Shown here piece by piece: positions 18,597 to 29,907 of a stretch of 64,000 bases of DNA (positions are counted from its first letter, which is position 1; every line of letters begins with the position of its first letter). The notes below the pieces were generated by a model. That model was not told where the DNA came from, made no database searches, and worked only from the letters and a program-made list of their open reading frames with translations. A program made the translations under genes and the position numbers. This stretch comes from Chryseobacterium turcicum (GTDB lineage Bacteria; Bacteroidota; Bacteroidia; Flavobacteriales; Weeksellaceae), in the NCBI RefSeq assembly GCF_021010565.1, contig NZ_JAJNAY010000001.1:2398001-2462000 (forward strand). Direction: 5' to 3'.

Positions 18597-21500
18597 TTAA
18601 ATTTCATACAACCATACTCTTAGCAGGGACAATAACTGATCGATATCTACCGGTTTTGAAATATAATCTGAAGCTCCTGCATCGATACATTTCTGGCGGT
18701 CTCCTATCATCGCTTTTGCAGTAATGGCAATAATTGGAAGCTTCGCAAATTTCGGCATTTTTCTGATTTCCTGAATGGTCTCATACCCATCCATTTCGGG
18801 CATCATCATATCCATTAAGATAACATCAATATCAGGATTTTGCTTAATTTGTTCCAAAGCATGCTTTCCATCCATTGCAACAATAGCTTCCACTTTATAT
18901 TTTTCTAAAGATTTGGTTAAAGAGAAAATATTTCGGGCATCATCATCGGTAATCAGAATCTTTTTACCACTCAAAACTTCTGTTAATGAGCCTAACGTTT
19001 TCGTTCTAACATTTTCCAAAGAATTATTTTTCTCTTCCACTAAATGTAAAAATAAACCTACTTCATCTAAAATTCTTTGATAAGAATGCGCAGTTTTCAC
19101 CACGATAGAGTCTGCATATTGCTTAATTTTCAACTCCTCAGATTGAGACAGGTTTCTTTCTGTAAAAATAATAATCGGAAGATTTTCAAGACCTTCATAG
19201 CTTTTTATAGATTCGATTACCTGATATTCATTACCACGAGAATCGCCAATGTCTAAAATCACACAATCGGTTTGGTTAGAAGTTAATGCTTTCACAACAT
19301 TTTCCACATTATTCTCAATAGATAAAGAGATATTAAAATTGCTTAAGAAATAAGACAAAGCACTCGCATGTTTGGCATTTTCTTCCACAATCAATACTTT
19401 CTGTGGAGATTTTCTAATGGCTTCTTCAATTTTTTTAAAAACATCTGCCATCTGATCTAAAGCCATGGGTTTATTAATAAAATCAATCGCCCCTTTCATC
19501 AAACTTTCTTTCTTTACATGAAGCACAGACATCATGTGCACCGGAATATGTTTTGTTTCAGGCGTTGATTTTAATTCATCCATCACCTTCCATCCGTCTT
19601 TTACGGGAAGCTGTACATCGAGTAAAATTGCTTGTGGATGATATTGTTTTGCCGCAGCTAAAGCGTAATCTCCTCTTACGACAACAACGCCTTTATAATC
19701 CTGTATTCTTGCATATTTTAATAAAGCTTTTGCGAAGTTGATATCATCTTCAATAATCAAAATCACTTTATCATCTTCGCTGATATTATCTCTGTCATCT
19801 TCTACATTTTCAGGGATTTCAAGAACAATATTTTCATAATATTCCGTTTCACCATCATCCAGAATATTCTGAATTTCTTCTACGTCTTCACGAATGATAT
19901 CTACTAATTGCTGATCGGTTTCATATTTTGTGATTTCAGCAATCGGTTTGATTGGAATGATTAAATTAAACTCACTTCCTTCATTTACCTTGCTTCTTAC
20001 ACTAAGTTCTCCGCCTAATAATCTTGCAATTTCTCGGCTTATTGATAATCCTAAACCTGTTCCTCCAAACTGTCTGCGTGTAGAACCGTCTGCTTGTTGA
20101 AAGGCTTCAAAAATAATTTGCTGTTTATCTTCTGCAATTCCGATTCCGGTGTCTTTTACTGAGAAAATGACGAAATCTTTATTTTTAGGGTCTTTTTTAA
20201 TATTTAAATTAATACTTCCCTTTTTTGTAAACTTCAATGCATTCGAAAGAAGATTTCTTAATACCTGATCGACACGTAAACGGTCTGTTTCAATCGTTTT
20301 TTCAACCTCCTGATCAATTTCGATATTAAATTGAAGTTTTTTATCTAGAAATACGGGATTAAAGAGGTTTTTCAAATCTTTTACAACTTCAGAAATTTCA
20401 ACATCATGATATTCTAAAGTCATTTTCCCGGATTCTATTTTCGCTAAATCTAAAATTTCGTCAATCAATGTCAAAAGACTGCTTCCTGAACTTTGAATTA
20501 CTTTTGCTGATTCTACCTGATCTTCATTCAGATTTTCTTCAGGATTTTCTGCCATCAGTCGGGAAAGAAGAAGGATAGAATTCAAAGGTGTACGCAACTC
20601 ATGAGACATGTTTGCTAAAAACTCAGATTTATACTTTGTGCTTAAAGCCAGTTCTTCAACCTTTTTCTGAATTTCGTTATTTCTTTCGGCAATCAGATGA
20701 TTTTTATCTTCCAATAGTCTGGAACGTTCCTCCAATTCAGCGTTTGCCTGCATCAGTTCTTCCTGCTGTACTCTCAATTCTTCCTCTGAAGCCTGAAGTT
20801 TTTGAGTTTGAGCCTCTAGTTCTGTATTTAGATTTTCTAATTCAGAATGTTGTACTTGTAATTCCTCAGACTGAGCTTGTGTTTCTTCCAACAACTGCTG
20901 TTCTTTTTCGCGCCCTTTTGCTGCGTTGAGCGCTATTCCTATATTTCGAGTTCCTTCTACAAAGAAATCTACTTTATCCTCCTCAAAATTAGTAATCGAC
21001 GCCAATTCTAAAACACCTATGCTGTTGCCATCAGAAAATATAGGAATCAACAATAAAGCATTTACTTTCAGCTTGCTGCTTGCAAAGCTTACTACAAAAT
21101 CATCTTCTTTAAGATCGTTATAGACTTTAGGTTTTTCGTTAACGAAAGCTTGACCAATCATTCCTTCACCGGGCTCAAAACTTTTTTTCATACCGCTTTC
21201 TAAGCCAAAAGCTGAATTTAGTCTTAAAATTCCTTCATCAAAAACGTATAAAGATCCGTTGATGCATTTTCCATATTCGATAATTTGATTCAGAGATTTT
21301 TCTGACACTTCTTTTACCGATTTATTTCCTACTAAAGATTCGTTTAATAATGCTAAACCTTTCTGTTTCCAATCACTTTTATTAATGGTTTCGAAAGCTA
21401 TTTTCAAAGAATCTGTCATGTGATTAAGAGAGCCTACCAAATCTCCCAAGTCGTCTTGCGAGTTATCTACTACTTTTTGACTGTAATCACCATTGGCTAC

Positions 21501-22205
21501 TCGGTTTGCAATTTGCTGAATAGCAGTTACCCTTCTTGATATTTGCGCATCTTTATCTCTTAAATCTTTTTCAAGCTTTTCTCTACGCACAAGATCTGAC
21601 CTAAGTTTTAAGTAGAAAAACACCGTCACTACAATTGCTGAAAGTGCTGAAAATATGATGAATAAAACCGTTGTATTCGATGAACGGTTGAGGTCTTTAT
21701 TTTTTATTTCGAGCTGAGCTTCTTCATACTGTACAAAGTCTTTTACCACTTGACGGCATTTGTCCATATACACCTTACTCTCTAAAATCTGCTGTTGAGT
21801 CATCACAATACCTTTGCGTCTGTTTTCAACATAAAATTTCAGATTGTTGATGCTTTTTTCAACATTTTCCTCTAAAATATTTAAACGCTTTTCCTGCGCT
21901 TTATCTGATACATCTAAACGTTTTGCAAGCGCTATAGCATTAGAATATTCATTTAAACTACGGTTATAAGGTTCAAGAAAACTCTCTCTTCCGGTAAGTT
22001 GATAGCCTCTGCTTCCGGTTTCGGCATCCAAAAGAGCTACTAAAACATCTTTTACAGCAGTTGCCGAACGTCTGCTTTTCCCAACGCTTTCACGATGATC
22101 CATTTGGTTCTGAATACTCAGATATGAAGCAATTGAGCTTGCAATTAATATCAATAATGAAAAACCGACCCCAAACTGCAGATTTCTTAGTATTTTTTTC
22201 GGCAT
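18597..22205 (-). CDS. hybrid sensor histidine kinase: CHASE3-HAMP-GAF-HisKA-HATPase with three receivers
   Basis: A 1202-residue membrane kinase. Visible in order: TM1 (about 10-30), a periplasmic helical CHASE3-like region (about 35-175) with ETGSRGYQLTGRESFLEPY, TM2 (about 178-200), HAMP, a GAF domain (about 290-435), a Glu/Gln-rich coiled coil (about 440-530), HisKA with His535 in NMSHELRTPLNSI, HATPase (GTGLGLSISREIARLLGGE), then three receivers. The middle receiver is the least canonical (CVILDIGDSRGNEY). Such kinases sense envelope or cytosolic cues and pass phosphate internally. It lies between a REC-PAS kinase (4-base gap) and a lone receiver (0-base gap). The signal is unknown. Confidence 0.93.
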   Translation of the reverse strand: MPKKILRNLQFGVGFSLLILIASSIASYLSIQNQMDHRESVGKSRRSATAVKDVLVALLDAETGSRGYQLTGRESFLEPYNRSLNEYSNAIALAKRLDVSDKAQEKRLNILEENVEKSINNLKFYVENRRKGIVMTQQQILESKVYMDKCRQVVKDFVQYEEAQLEIKNKDLNRSSNTTVLFIIFSALSAIVVTVFFYLKLRSDLVRREKLEKDLRDKDAQISRRVTAIQQIANRVANGDYSQKVVDNSQDDLGDLVGSLNHMTDSLKIAFETINKSDWKQKGLALLNESLVGNKSVKEVSEKSLNQIIEYGKCINGSLYVFDEGILRLNSAFGLESGMKKSFEPGEGMIGQAFVNEKPKVYNDLKEDDFVVSFASSKLKVNALLLIPIFSDGNSIGVLELASITNFEEDKVDFFVEGTRNIGIALNAAKGREKEQQLLEETQAQSEELQVQHSELENLNTELEAQTQKLQASEEELRVQQEELMQANAELEERSRLLEDKNHLIAERNNEIQKKVEELALSTKYKSEFLANMSHELRTPLNSILLLSRLMAENPEENLNEDQVESAKVIQSSGSSLLTLIDEILDLAKIESGKMTLEYHDVEISEVVKDLKNLFNPVFLDKKLQFNIEIDQEVEKTIETDRLRVDQVLRNLLSNALKFTKKGSINLNIKKDPKNKDFVIFSVKDTGIGIAEDKQQIIFEAFQQADGSTRRQFGGTGLGLSISREIARLLGGELSVRSKVNEGSEFNLIIPIKPIAEITKYETDQQLVDIIREDVEEIQNILDDGETEYYENIVLEIPENVEDDRDNISEDDKVILIIEDDINFAKALLKYARIQDYKGVVVVRGDYALAAAKQYHPQAILLDVQLPVKDGWKVMDELKSTPETKHIPVHMMSVLHVKKESLMKGAIDFINKPMALDQMADVFKKIEEAIRKSPQKVLIVEENAKHASALSYFLSNFNISLSIENNVENVVKALTSNQTDCVILDIGDSRGNEYQVIESIKSYEGLENLPIIIFTERNLSQSEELKIKQYADSIVVKTAHSYQRILDEVGLFLHLVEEKNNSLENVRTKTLGSLTEVLSGKKILITDDDARNIFSLTKSLEKYKVEAIVAMDGKHALEQIKQNPDIDVILMDMMMPEMDGYETIQEIRKMPKFAKLPIIAITAKAMIGDRQKCIDAGASDYISKPVDIDQLLSLLRVWLYEI

Positions 22206-22209
22206 AAAA

Positions 22210-23685
22210 TTAATTTAATGGTAATGTGAAATAAAATGTAGAACCTTCGTCTAAAACACTCGAAACTCCTATATTTCCGTGATGCTGTTTGATAATCTCC
22301 GAGCAGATGTAAAGACCAATTCCCATTCCCTGAAACTGAAGTGAAGATTCTTCGACACGGTAAAATTTGTGAAAAACAGCTTCCTGCTTAAAATCTGGAA
22401 TACCAATTCCAAAATCGGTAATACTCACCTTTACTTCCTGCTCTTCTTCGTCAACAAATGTGGTAACGATTACCTGATGATTCTCCGGAGAATATTTGAT
22501 GGCATTGGTTAAAAAATTAATCAAAACCTGCTCAATACGAATGGCATCTAAAGGAATAAGAATATCCGGAATATAACCATGGCGATCAATTTTCACTCTT
22601 TTTTCGTCGTGAGTCTGAAGAATGGTCTCGATTGCATTTTGTATTAGCTGATCAAGATTGGTAGGTTTTTTATTGATTTTAAGTTTTCCGTTTTCGATTT
22701 TAGAAACATCCAGCAAATCTGAGATAAGTGTATTGAGTTTTTCGATCTGATCCTGAACTTTCACCATAAATCCAGCTTCTGCGCTTTCTTTATTTAATTT
22801 TAATTTTCGGTCTAAAAGCTGAACGTAAGCCTTAATACTCGTTAAAGGAGTTTTCAACTCATGACTTGCAATACTCAAAAATTCGTCTTTTTCTTTCTCT
22901 ACTTTTTTCTGATCATTGATATCGGTAAAAGTTCCTACCCAGTTTTTGACTGCATTCTCTTCACGCACCGGAGTAACACGAAGGAGATGATATCTAAATT
23001 CCCCTGATTTTATATTTTTTATTCTGATTTCTAATTCGAGTGCTTTTCCTTTCTTTTTGCAACGGGCAAATTCTTCTAAAATACAGAAGTCATCGGGATG
23101 AGTTTCGGGAAAAATAGTGTCGGAATGAGAGTATTCGTACCATTTTCCATTCACAAAATCCACAGTTCCTTGTTCGTTAAGCGTAAATGCAATTTGTGGT
23201 AAAGACTCCAGCATGAGATGGAAGTGATCAATTTGAGACTTCATGGTAACTTGAGATTCGCGTCGACCTTTTACTTCAAGCTCCAGACTCTGCTGTGTTT
23301 TTTTCATCGCAATATTCTGCTCTTGAAAGTTGTAAAATGTTTTTACTTTTAAGAGTAGAATTTCAGAATCTACAGGTTTTGTAACGTAATCTTTTCCCCC
23401 AGAAGCGTACCCTTTTGTAATAAATCTTTTCTCTGTATTAACAGCTGACAAGAAAATAATCGGAATATCTTTGGTTCTGCTGTATCCGGCAAGAGTTTCG
23501 GCAACTTCAAACCCATCCATTTCCGGCATTTGCACATCCAAAATAATTAAGGCATAATCATTTTTTAATGCTTTTCCCAATGCTTCGGGACCCGAATCTG
23601 CGGTATCTACCTGAAAATCTTTGGATTTTAATAGTTTTTTTAATGAAAAAAGATTGTTTTGGTTGTCATCGACGATTAAGATCAT
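22210..23685 (-). CDS. cytoplasmic hybrid kinase: receiver-PAS-HisKA-HATPase
   Basis: A 491-residue soluble kinase with the receiver first (1-118, VDDN pocket and LIILDVQMPEMDGFEV), a PAS sensor (about 150-265, MLESLPQIAFTLNEQGTVDF), HisKA with His275 in IASHELKTPLTSI and an HATPase ending GMGIGLYICSEIIKQHHGNI. Because the receiver is N-terminal, it probably receives phosphate from another kinase and then changes its own kinase activity. This is the first gene of the operon, and the next start is only four bases after its stop. A TAnnTTTG-type promoter box lies upstream at 23726-23733. Confidence 0.92.
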   Translation of the reverse strand: MILIVDDNQNNLFSLKKLLKSKDFQVDTADSGPEALGKALKNDYALIILDVQMPEMDGFEVAETLAGYSRTKDIPIIFLSAVNTEKRFITKGYASGGKDYVTKPVDSEILLLKVKTFYNFQEQNIAMKKTQQSLELEVKGRRESQVTMKSQIDHFHLMLESLPQIAFTLNEQGTVDFVNGKWYEYSHSDTIFPETHPDDFCILEEFARCKKKGKALELEIRIKNIKSGEFRYHLLRVTPVREENAVKNWVGTFTDINDQKKVEKEKDEFLSIASHELKTPLTSIKAYVQLLDRKLKLNKESAEAGFMVKVQDQIEKLNTLISDLLDVSKIENGKLKINKKPTNLDQLIQNAIETILQTHDEKRVKIDRHGYIPDILIPLDAIRIEQVLINFLTNAIKYSPENHQVIVTTFVDEEEQEVKVSITDFGIGIPDFKQEAVFHKFYRVEESSLQFQGMGIGLYICSEIIKQHHGNIGVSSVLDEGSTFYFTLPLN

Positions 23686-23725
23686 ATCTAAGGTAAAAGC
23701 AATTATTTATTATATTCTTCTGAAT

Positions 23726-23733
23726 CAAAAATA
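23726..23733 (-). promoter_or_regulatory. candidate -7 promoter box of the signalling operon
   Basis: On the minus strand TATTTTTG matches the Bacteroidota -7 consensus TAnnTTTG exactly, 40 bases before the ATG at 23685. No clear TTG -33 element is seen at the expected distance. Confidence 0.45.
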
Positions 23734-24097
23734 CTTACAATTATCCGATAAACAGTTATTTATAAACCATTTTTATCATATTCTACATTATCAATAATTT
23801 ATTCTAAATAATTAACAGAAAATATTTCAAATATGATAAATTTGACTGCTGATTATTTAAGAGAAAATTAGCTTAGTTTGAAAAAAACAATGATTATAAA
23901 AATAATCCCTCCTTCAGTTCCAAAATAATAATCTTCTAAAACAGAATATCTTACCCAGTAAATATCTTTTCATTATTCTCCTGATTTTGTTTATCTTGTC
24001 CGTTAAAATTTGGATATTTTTTTGTTTTAAACTTACCATCGATGATGTAAATTTTTGTTCAAAAAAAACAATCCGATCATAAACTTTTACCAAAACC
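23734..24097. other. divergent intergenic region without a supported gene
   Basis: AT-rich spacer between the signalling operon and the secreted protein gene. A minus-strand frame of 72 codons (23914-24132) overlaps the start of the plus-strand gene and lacks any recognisable feature, so I do not accept it. No hairpin or repeat stands out. Confidence 0.5.
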
Positions 24098-24688
24098 ATG
24101 AAAAACACATTGCTGATATTTTTAGTTTTCACTTCATTGAATGTCTATGCGCAACAACAGAACAACACAGAACATTTTACGGTACGCGTAAGAGAAGAAT
24201 TAGGCGACCTGAACAGAGACGGACTGCAGGATAAGGTTGTTTTAACAATGGATACTGTTGATGCACAGCAACCACTAAAACTACAGATTTTTTTACTGCA
24301 ATCGAACCGAAAGCTCAGATTAGAATTTTCTTCGAAAGAGATTTTCAACCCTCAATATCCTAATGGAAAATATGGGGGCGATCAAGTTCCGAGTGTACTT
24401 ATTGAAAATGGAAATCTTATTCTTTATTGTGAAATAAAAGATGTAAAAGAGTACTATACATTCCGTTATCAGAATGGAAAATTTGAATTAATTCAGATTA
24501 CCAAAATCATTTGGGATGGCAAAGACACGACAACTGAAACAAAATTTGACCTCGTAAAGGGAGAAAAAACTGAAATTAGCAAGCAATTAGGTACAGAAAA
24601 AGCTAAAAAGAAAAAGCCTACAAAAATTACTCTGAAAGCTTTACCTACATTACAAAATTTTAGAAACCCCGAGAATCGATTGGAATAA
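24098..24688 (+). CDS. secreted protein with an aspartate-rich (EF-hand/VCBS-like) loop, function unknown
   Basis: A 196-residue protein with a clear signal peptide (MKNTLLIFLVFTSLNVYAQQ). Just after it comes GDLNRDGLQDKVVLTMD, the Asp/Asn-rich DxNxDGxxD pattern typical of calcium-binding FG-GAP/VCBS repeats. The rest is beta-rich (LILYCEIKDVKEYYTFRYQN), and a Lys-rich stretch (KAKKKKPTKI) precedes the C-terminus. Similar single-domain secreted proteins are common in Bacteroidota, but I know of no defined role. A terminator-like hairpin lies about 185 bases downstream. Confidence 0.7.
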   Translation: MKNTLLIFLVFTSLNVYAQQQNNTEHFTVRVREELGDLNRDGLQDKVVLTMDTVDAQQPLKLQIFLLQSNRKLRLEFSSKEIFNPQYPNGKYGGDQVPSVLIENGNLILYCEIKDVKEYYTFRYQNGKFELIQITKIIWDGKDTTTETKFDLVKGEKTEISKQLGTEKAKKKKPTKITLKALPTLQNFRNPENRLE

Positions 24689-26592
<1,904 letters not shown>

Positions 26593-26710
26593 ATTGCCGC
26601 TTTCTATACTCTAAAATACAACTTTTTGGCGATTTAGAAGATAGAGTTTATGTGTTTTGTTTAACTAAAACACTGAAATACAATAAATTAAATACATTTT
26701 AAGGTATGAC

Positions 26711-26748
26711 TAATTAATGTTATTTCTGGACGTAAACCACTCAACTAA
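26711..26748 (+). pseudogene. detached 3' end of the lmo0937-type membrane protein gene
   Basis: Right of the insertion sequence, the second TAATTA is followed in frame by AAT GTT ATT TCT GGA CGT AAA CCA CTC AAC TAA, giving NVISGRKPLN and a stop. This is a typical C-terminus for the small membrane family, and it joins the frame left at 25231. Confidence 0.8.
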
Positions 26749-26765
26749 AGAGTAATTTAAAAGAT

Positions 26766-26803
26766 AAAAGAAGCTGAAAATAGTATTTTCAGCTTCTTTT
26801 TAT
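26766..26803. terminator. bidirectional terminator
   Basis: A perfect 16-bp stem AAAAGAAGCTGAAAAT (26766-26781) / ATTTTCAGCTTCTTTT (26785-26800) with a three-base loop and T-rich flanks both ways. It would have ended the interrupted small membrane gene and also ends the kinase operon arriving on the minus strand. Confidence 0.85.
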
Positions 26804-26827
26804 TTTGGCTAAACTGGTTGTTTTTTT

Positions 26828-26878
26828 GCCACGAATGCACGAATATTTTTTCAAATTCTACTTAATGATATTCGTGGC
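26828..26878. repeat. palindromic GCCACGAAT repeat
   Basis: GCCACGAAT (26828-26836) pairs with ATTCGTGGC (26870-26878), and a second ACGAAT lies inside the left arm. No T tract follows on either strand, so it is not a simple terminator. Motifs of this type recur between genes in flavobacterial genomes (recollection, not checked). Confidence 0.5.
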
Positions 26879-26894
26879 TTACTAAATGTATATT

Positions 26895-28628
26895 TTATGA
26901 ATTAAGTTGTAAAATGATACTAAAAGTACTACCCTTTTCTATCTCACTTTCTACAGCAATACTTCCGCTCTGCGCTTCAATAAACTCTTTACTAATACTG
27001 AGCCCTAAACCTGTTCCTTCAGCTTTGGTACCGGGAACTCTGAAATATCTTGTGAAAATATGTTTTAGATATTGCTCTTCAATACCCATCCCTTCATCTT
27101 TTACAGAAAATTTCACTTGGTCAACATCAATCTTTTCTACTTTTATGATGACATTTGAGCTCTCGAAAGAGTAACGAATTGCATTAGAAACAATATTATT
27201 GAGTACCCACAATGTTTTTTCTTGGTCAGCACTCATTATATTTAATCTAGAATCGATATCTGTAATCATCGAGATTTGCTTTTTATCTGCTGCCGATTTA
27301 TTGGTTTTAATAACCTCTTCAAGCATTGCACCTATCTGAAACGGACGAATATTCAATTGGCTTACTCCTGTTTCTAATTGAGCAATATTTAGTAGTTCAG
27401 AAGTTATTTTAAGCAATCTAAGAGCGTCTTCATCAATTCCTTTAACGAGTTTTTGCTGTTCTTCATTCAGACTACCAATTTTTTCATTTTCTAAGAGCTG
27501 CAATCCCATTTGTATTGAGGAAATAGGAGTTTTAAATTCATGAGAAACCGTACCTATAAAACGGGTTTTAGCCAAATCAAGCTCTTTAAAAGGTGTAATA
27601 TTTCGAAGCATAATTACCTGACCAATAAAACGACTGTCATTTTCACCGGTAGGAATTACATTGATATCTAAAATTTCTTTTTCAAAATAATTTTCTTTGC
27701 CTTCTACAAAGATTTTTAATAATTCTGAAGGATTTTTCTCTGTATTCGGATCAATGATTTCCTTAATAAGGTCACGTACCAAATCATTACTCACTGCGAC
27801 ATCCTGAATAAGCTTACCTACAAAGTTTTCCTTTTTAAGACCTGAAACTTTTAAAGCTTCATCATTCACAAAAAGAACTTTTCTGTTTTCGTCAATCCCA
27901 ATTACCGCATCATGCATATTGTCAATAAGTGTTTCGATGCGCTTTTTTCCTTTTAAAATTTTATCGATTCTGCTTTCAGAATATTCATGAAGTTTTTCGG
28001 CCATTGTATTAAAAGATTTCGCCAATTCGCCAAACTCACTGTTGCTCTCAAACTGCACGCGTTGTCTGTAATTTTGATTGGCAATTTGATGAATACTAGA
28101 AGTTAATTCACGAATCGGGTTTGAAATATTGGCGGGAAGATTGACCATCAGAATAAAAGCAATCAAAAAACATAACGTTCCGGCGATAGAGATAACGGCA
28201 ATTGCATTTTGTGCTGTTCTATTGGCAATTCCGCTTTTAATTTGGATGGCGTTCATATTGAGCTGCATCAATTCGGCAATATCTTTTCGAATAGCTGAAT
28301 GTAAAGCTAAATTCTCTTTATCATTTTTTAAATCTGAAAAATGACTGAATATATTTTTTGTTGCTTCTTTTTCACCATCTTCTGTAATATTCTTTCGCTG
28401 CAAATCAAGATTCTTCTGAAATTCGGCTATTGCAAAAGGCTCCGTACCTATTTCTTCAAGCGACAGCAGCATATTTCGGGAATACTGCAAGGTGTTATAG
28501 TTATCCGTAAGAATATTCTGTGTATCTTTTTTAAGCTGATAAATAAACCATCCACCCAAAACAGACAGTACAATTATCATAAAAAACAGCAGACCAACCC
28601 CTGCATTAAGTTTTGTTTTTATTTTCAT
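26895..28628 (-). CDS. membrane histidine kinase (HAMP-PAS-HisKA-HATPase) of the kdp locus
   Basis: A 577-residue kinase whose ATG overlaps the stop of the upstream KdpD-like gene (TAATG). The longer frame back to 28742 would lie over that gene and has no signal, so it is rejected. In order: TM1 (about 10-30), a short periplasmic helical region, TM2 (about 142-165), HAMP, PAS (about 225-345, LIDNMHDAVIGIDENRKVLF), HisKA with His363 in VSHEFKTPISSI and HATPase (GTGLGLSISKEFIEAQSG). It lacks KdpD's four-helix membrane block, so it probably works with the separate KdpD-like protein as a split sensor for potassium supply. That pairing is inferred from gene overlap. Confidence 0.9.
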   Translation of the reverse strand: MKIKTKLNAGVGLLFFMIIVLSVLGGWFIYQLKKDTQNILTDNYNTLQYSRNMLLSLEEIGTEPFAIAEFQKNLDLQRKNITEDGEKEATKNIFSHFSDLKNDKENLALHSAIRKDIAELMQLNMNAIQIKSGIANRTAQNAIAVISIAGTLCFLIAFILMVNLPANISNPIRELTSSIHQIANQNYRQRVQFESNSEFGELAKSFNTMAEKLHEYSESRIDKILKGKKRIETLIDNMHDAVIGIDENRKVLFVNDEALKVSGLKKENFVGKLIQDVAVSNDLVRDLIKEIIDPNTEKNPSELLKIFVEGKENYFEKEILDINVIPTGENDSRFIGQVIMLRNITPFKELDLAKTRFIGTVSHEFKTPISSIQMGLQLLENEKIGSLNEEQQKLVKGIDEDALRLLKITSELLNIAQLETGVSQLNIRPFQIGAMLEEVIKTNKSAADKKQISMITDIDSRLNIMSADQEKTLWVLNNIVSNAIRYSFESSNVIIKVEKIDVDQVKFSVKDEGMGIEEQYLKHIFTRYFRVPGTKAEGTGLGLSISKEFIEAQSGSIAVESEIEKGSTFSIILQLNS

Positions 28629-29752
28629 TATGACAAAATTACTAAATCTACGTTCTGTTTTGAAAGTCTTTTGAGCAAGGAATTGAAAGTGTCTGTTGCC
28701 AGAATTATTCTCCAGATATCCAGATGTGGTTTGCCAATACATACGGTGGTAATCTTACGTTCTTCACATTGTTCCATAATTGTCATTGCAATATTTTCAC
28801 TTTGAACTTTGATGATTTCTGCACCCAATTCTGTAGCTAATCTGAAGTTATTGATGAGATGTCTTTGTTTATTCAATGCAATTCTGTCTGCCGACTCACG
28901 AGGAACCTGTACATATAACAAAAACCACTGACTGTTATAGTAACTTGCCAACCTTGCCGTTTTTCTGATTACATTTTTAGCCGTTGTTTCGTTTGAGCTG
29001 ATGCAGGCAAGAAATCTTTCTTTTTTTAAAGTCTTTCCGGTTATAATTTCGGTTTCCACTTTTCTGGTCACCTGCGACGCTACTTCTTTCAATGCTAACT
29101 CACGAAGCTGAAGAATATTTTCATTTTTAAAAAAATTACTCAGCGCAGAAGAGATTTTACTTTGGTCGTAAATTTTCCCTTCTTTTAGTCGGGTAATCAA
29201 TTCATCAGCGGTAAGGTCAATATTCACAACCTCATCAGCAGAAGCCAAAACAGTGTCTGGAATTCTTTCTGTGACTTCTATTCCTGTGACAGTTTTCACC
29301 TCATCATTGAGGCTTTCCAAATGCTGAATATTCACTGCGCTGATGACATTAATTCCGGCATCTAAAATCTCAAAAACATCCTGCCATCTTTTTTTATTTT
29401 TGCTACCTTCAATATTAGTATGCGCCAACTCATCGATAATCACAATTTCTGGACGGAGAACAATAATCGCAGGAACATCAAGTTCATCAAGCTCTTTGCC
29501 TTTGTAAAATAATTTTCTTCTGGGAATAATAGGCAAACCTTCCAATAAATCGTGCGTTTCTTTACGATTATGCGTTTCCACATATCCTATTTTCACATCA
29601 ATTCCGTTTTGAAGAAGTACATGAGCTTCCTGCAGCATTCTGTAGGTTTTTCCTACGCCTGCACTCATCCCGATGTAAATTTTCAGTTTACCGCGTTTTG
29701 AACTGTTAATCAGGTGAAGAAATTCTTCTGCAGATTTTCGTGATTCATTCAT
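28628..29752 (-). CDS. kdpD: KdpD-like N-terminal sensor protein (KdpD ATP-binding domain plus Usp domain)
   Basis: A 374-residue cytoplasmic protein that equals only the first part of classical KdpD. The KdpD domain (about 20-230) has Walker A GMSAGVGKT (28-36) and a Walker B-like VIIDELAHTN. A universal-stress-like domain follows (about 245-370, FLACISSNETTAKNVIRKTA and VCIGKPHLDIW). It has no membrane spans, HisKA or ATPase kinase domain; those are on the next gene, which overlaps its stop. In known KdpD this region senses ATP, potassium or c-di-AMP and controls the kinase. The symbol refers to domain homology only, as the product is not full-length KdpD. Confidence 0.9.
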   Translation of the reverse strand: MNESRKSAEEFLHLINSSKRGKLKIYIGMSAGVGKTYRMLQEAHVLLQNGIDVKIGYVETHNRKETHDLLEGLPIIPRRKLFYKGKELDELDVPAIIVLRPEIVIIDELAHTNIEGSKNKKRWQDVFEILDAGINVISAVNIQHLESLNDEVKTVTGIEVTERIPDTVLASADEVVNIDLTADELITRLKEGKIYDQSKISSALSNFFKNENILQLRELALKEVASQVTRKVETEIITGKTLKKERFLACISSNETTAKNVIRKTARLASYYNSQWFLLYVQVPRESADRIALNKQRHLINNFRLATELGAEIIKVQSENIAMTIMEQCEERKITTVCIGKPHLDIWRIILATDTFNSLLKRLSKQNVDLVILS

Positions 29753-29769
29753 TGGTTTAATTTATAAAT

Positions 29770-29891
29770 CTTTTTAACCATTAAGAGCATTTAGTTTTTA
29801 AGAATAAAACAATTCATACTTTTTAAGATTCACCTAGATGAATGATTTAGCAACATTCTTAAATCAATCAATTATCTTAATGGTTAAAAAG
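29770..29891. repeat. 122-bp nested palindromic element
   Basis: The outer arms are a perfect 17-bp inverted repeat, CTTTTTAACCATTAAGA (29770-29786) and its complement (29875-29891). Inside are TTTAAGAAT (29797-29805) / ATTCTTAAA (29855-29863), and innermost ATTCAT (29812-29817) / ATGAAT (29838-29843). All three pairs share one axis, so the element could fold into one long hairpin. It fills most of the gap between the porin and KdpD-like genes of the kdp locus. Origin as a small mobile repeat is inference. Confidence 0.7.
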
Positions 29892-29907
29892 TCAAATTTT
29901 ATTTTTA

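Noticed and set aside
23914..24132. 72-codon minus-strand frame
   Set aside because: It overlaps the start and signal peptide of the secreted protein gene on the other strand and has no protein-like features.
26828..26878. GCCACGAAT palindrome as a terminator of the kinase gene
   Set aside because: No T tract follows on the minus strand; the hairpin at 26766-26800 serves better.
28629..28742. N-terminal extension of the kdp-locus kinase
   Set aside because: It lies inside the KdpD-like gene in another frame; the ATG at 28628 overlaps that gene's stop and is followed directly by a membrane span.
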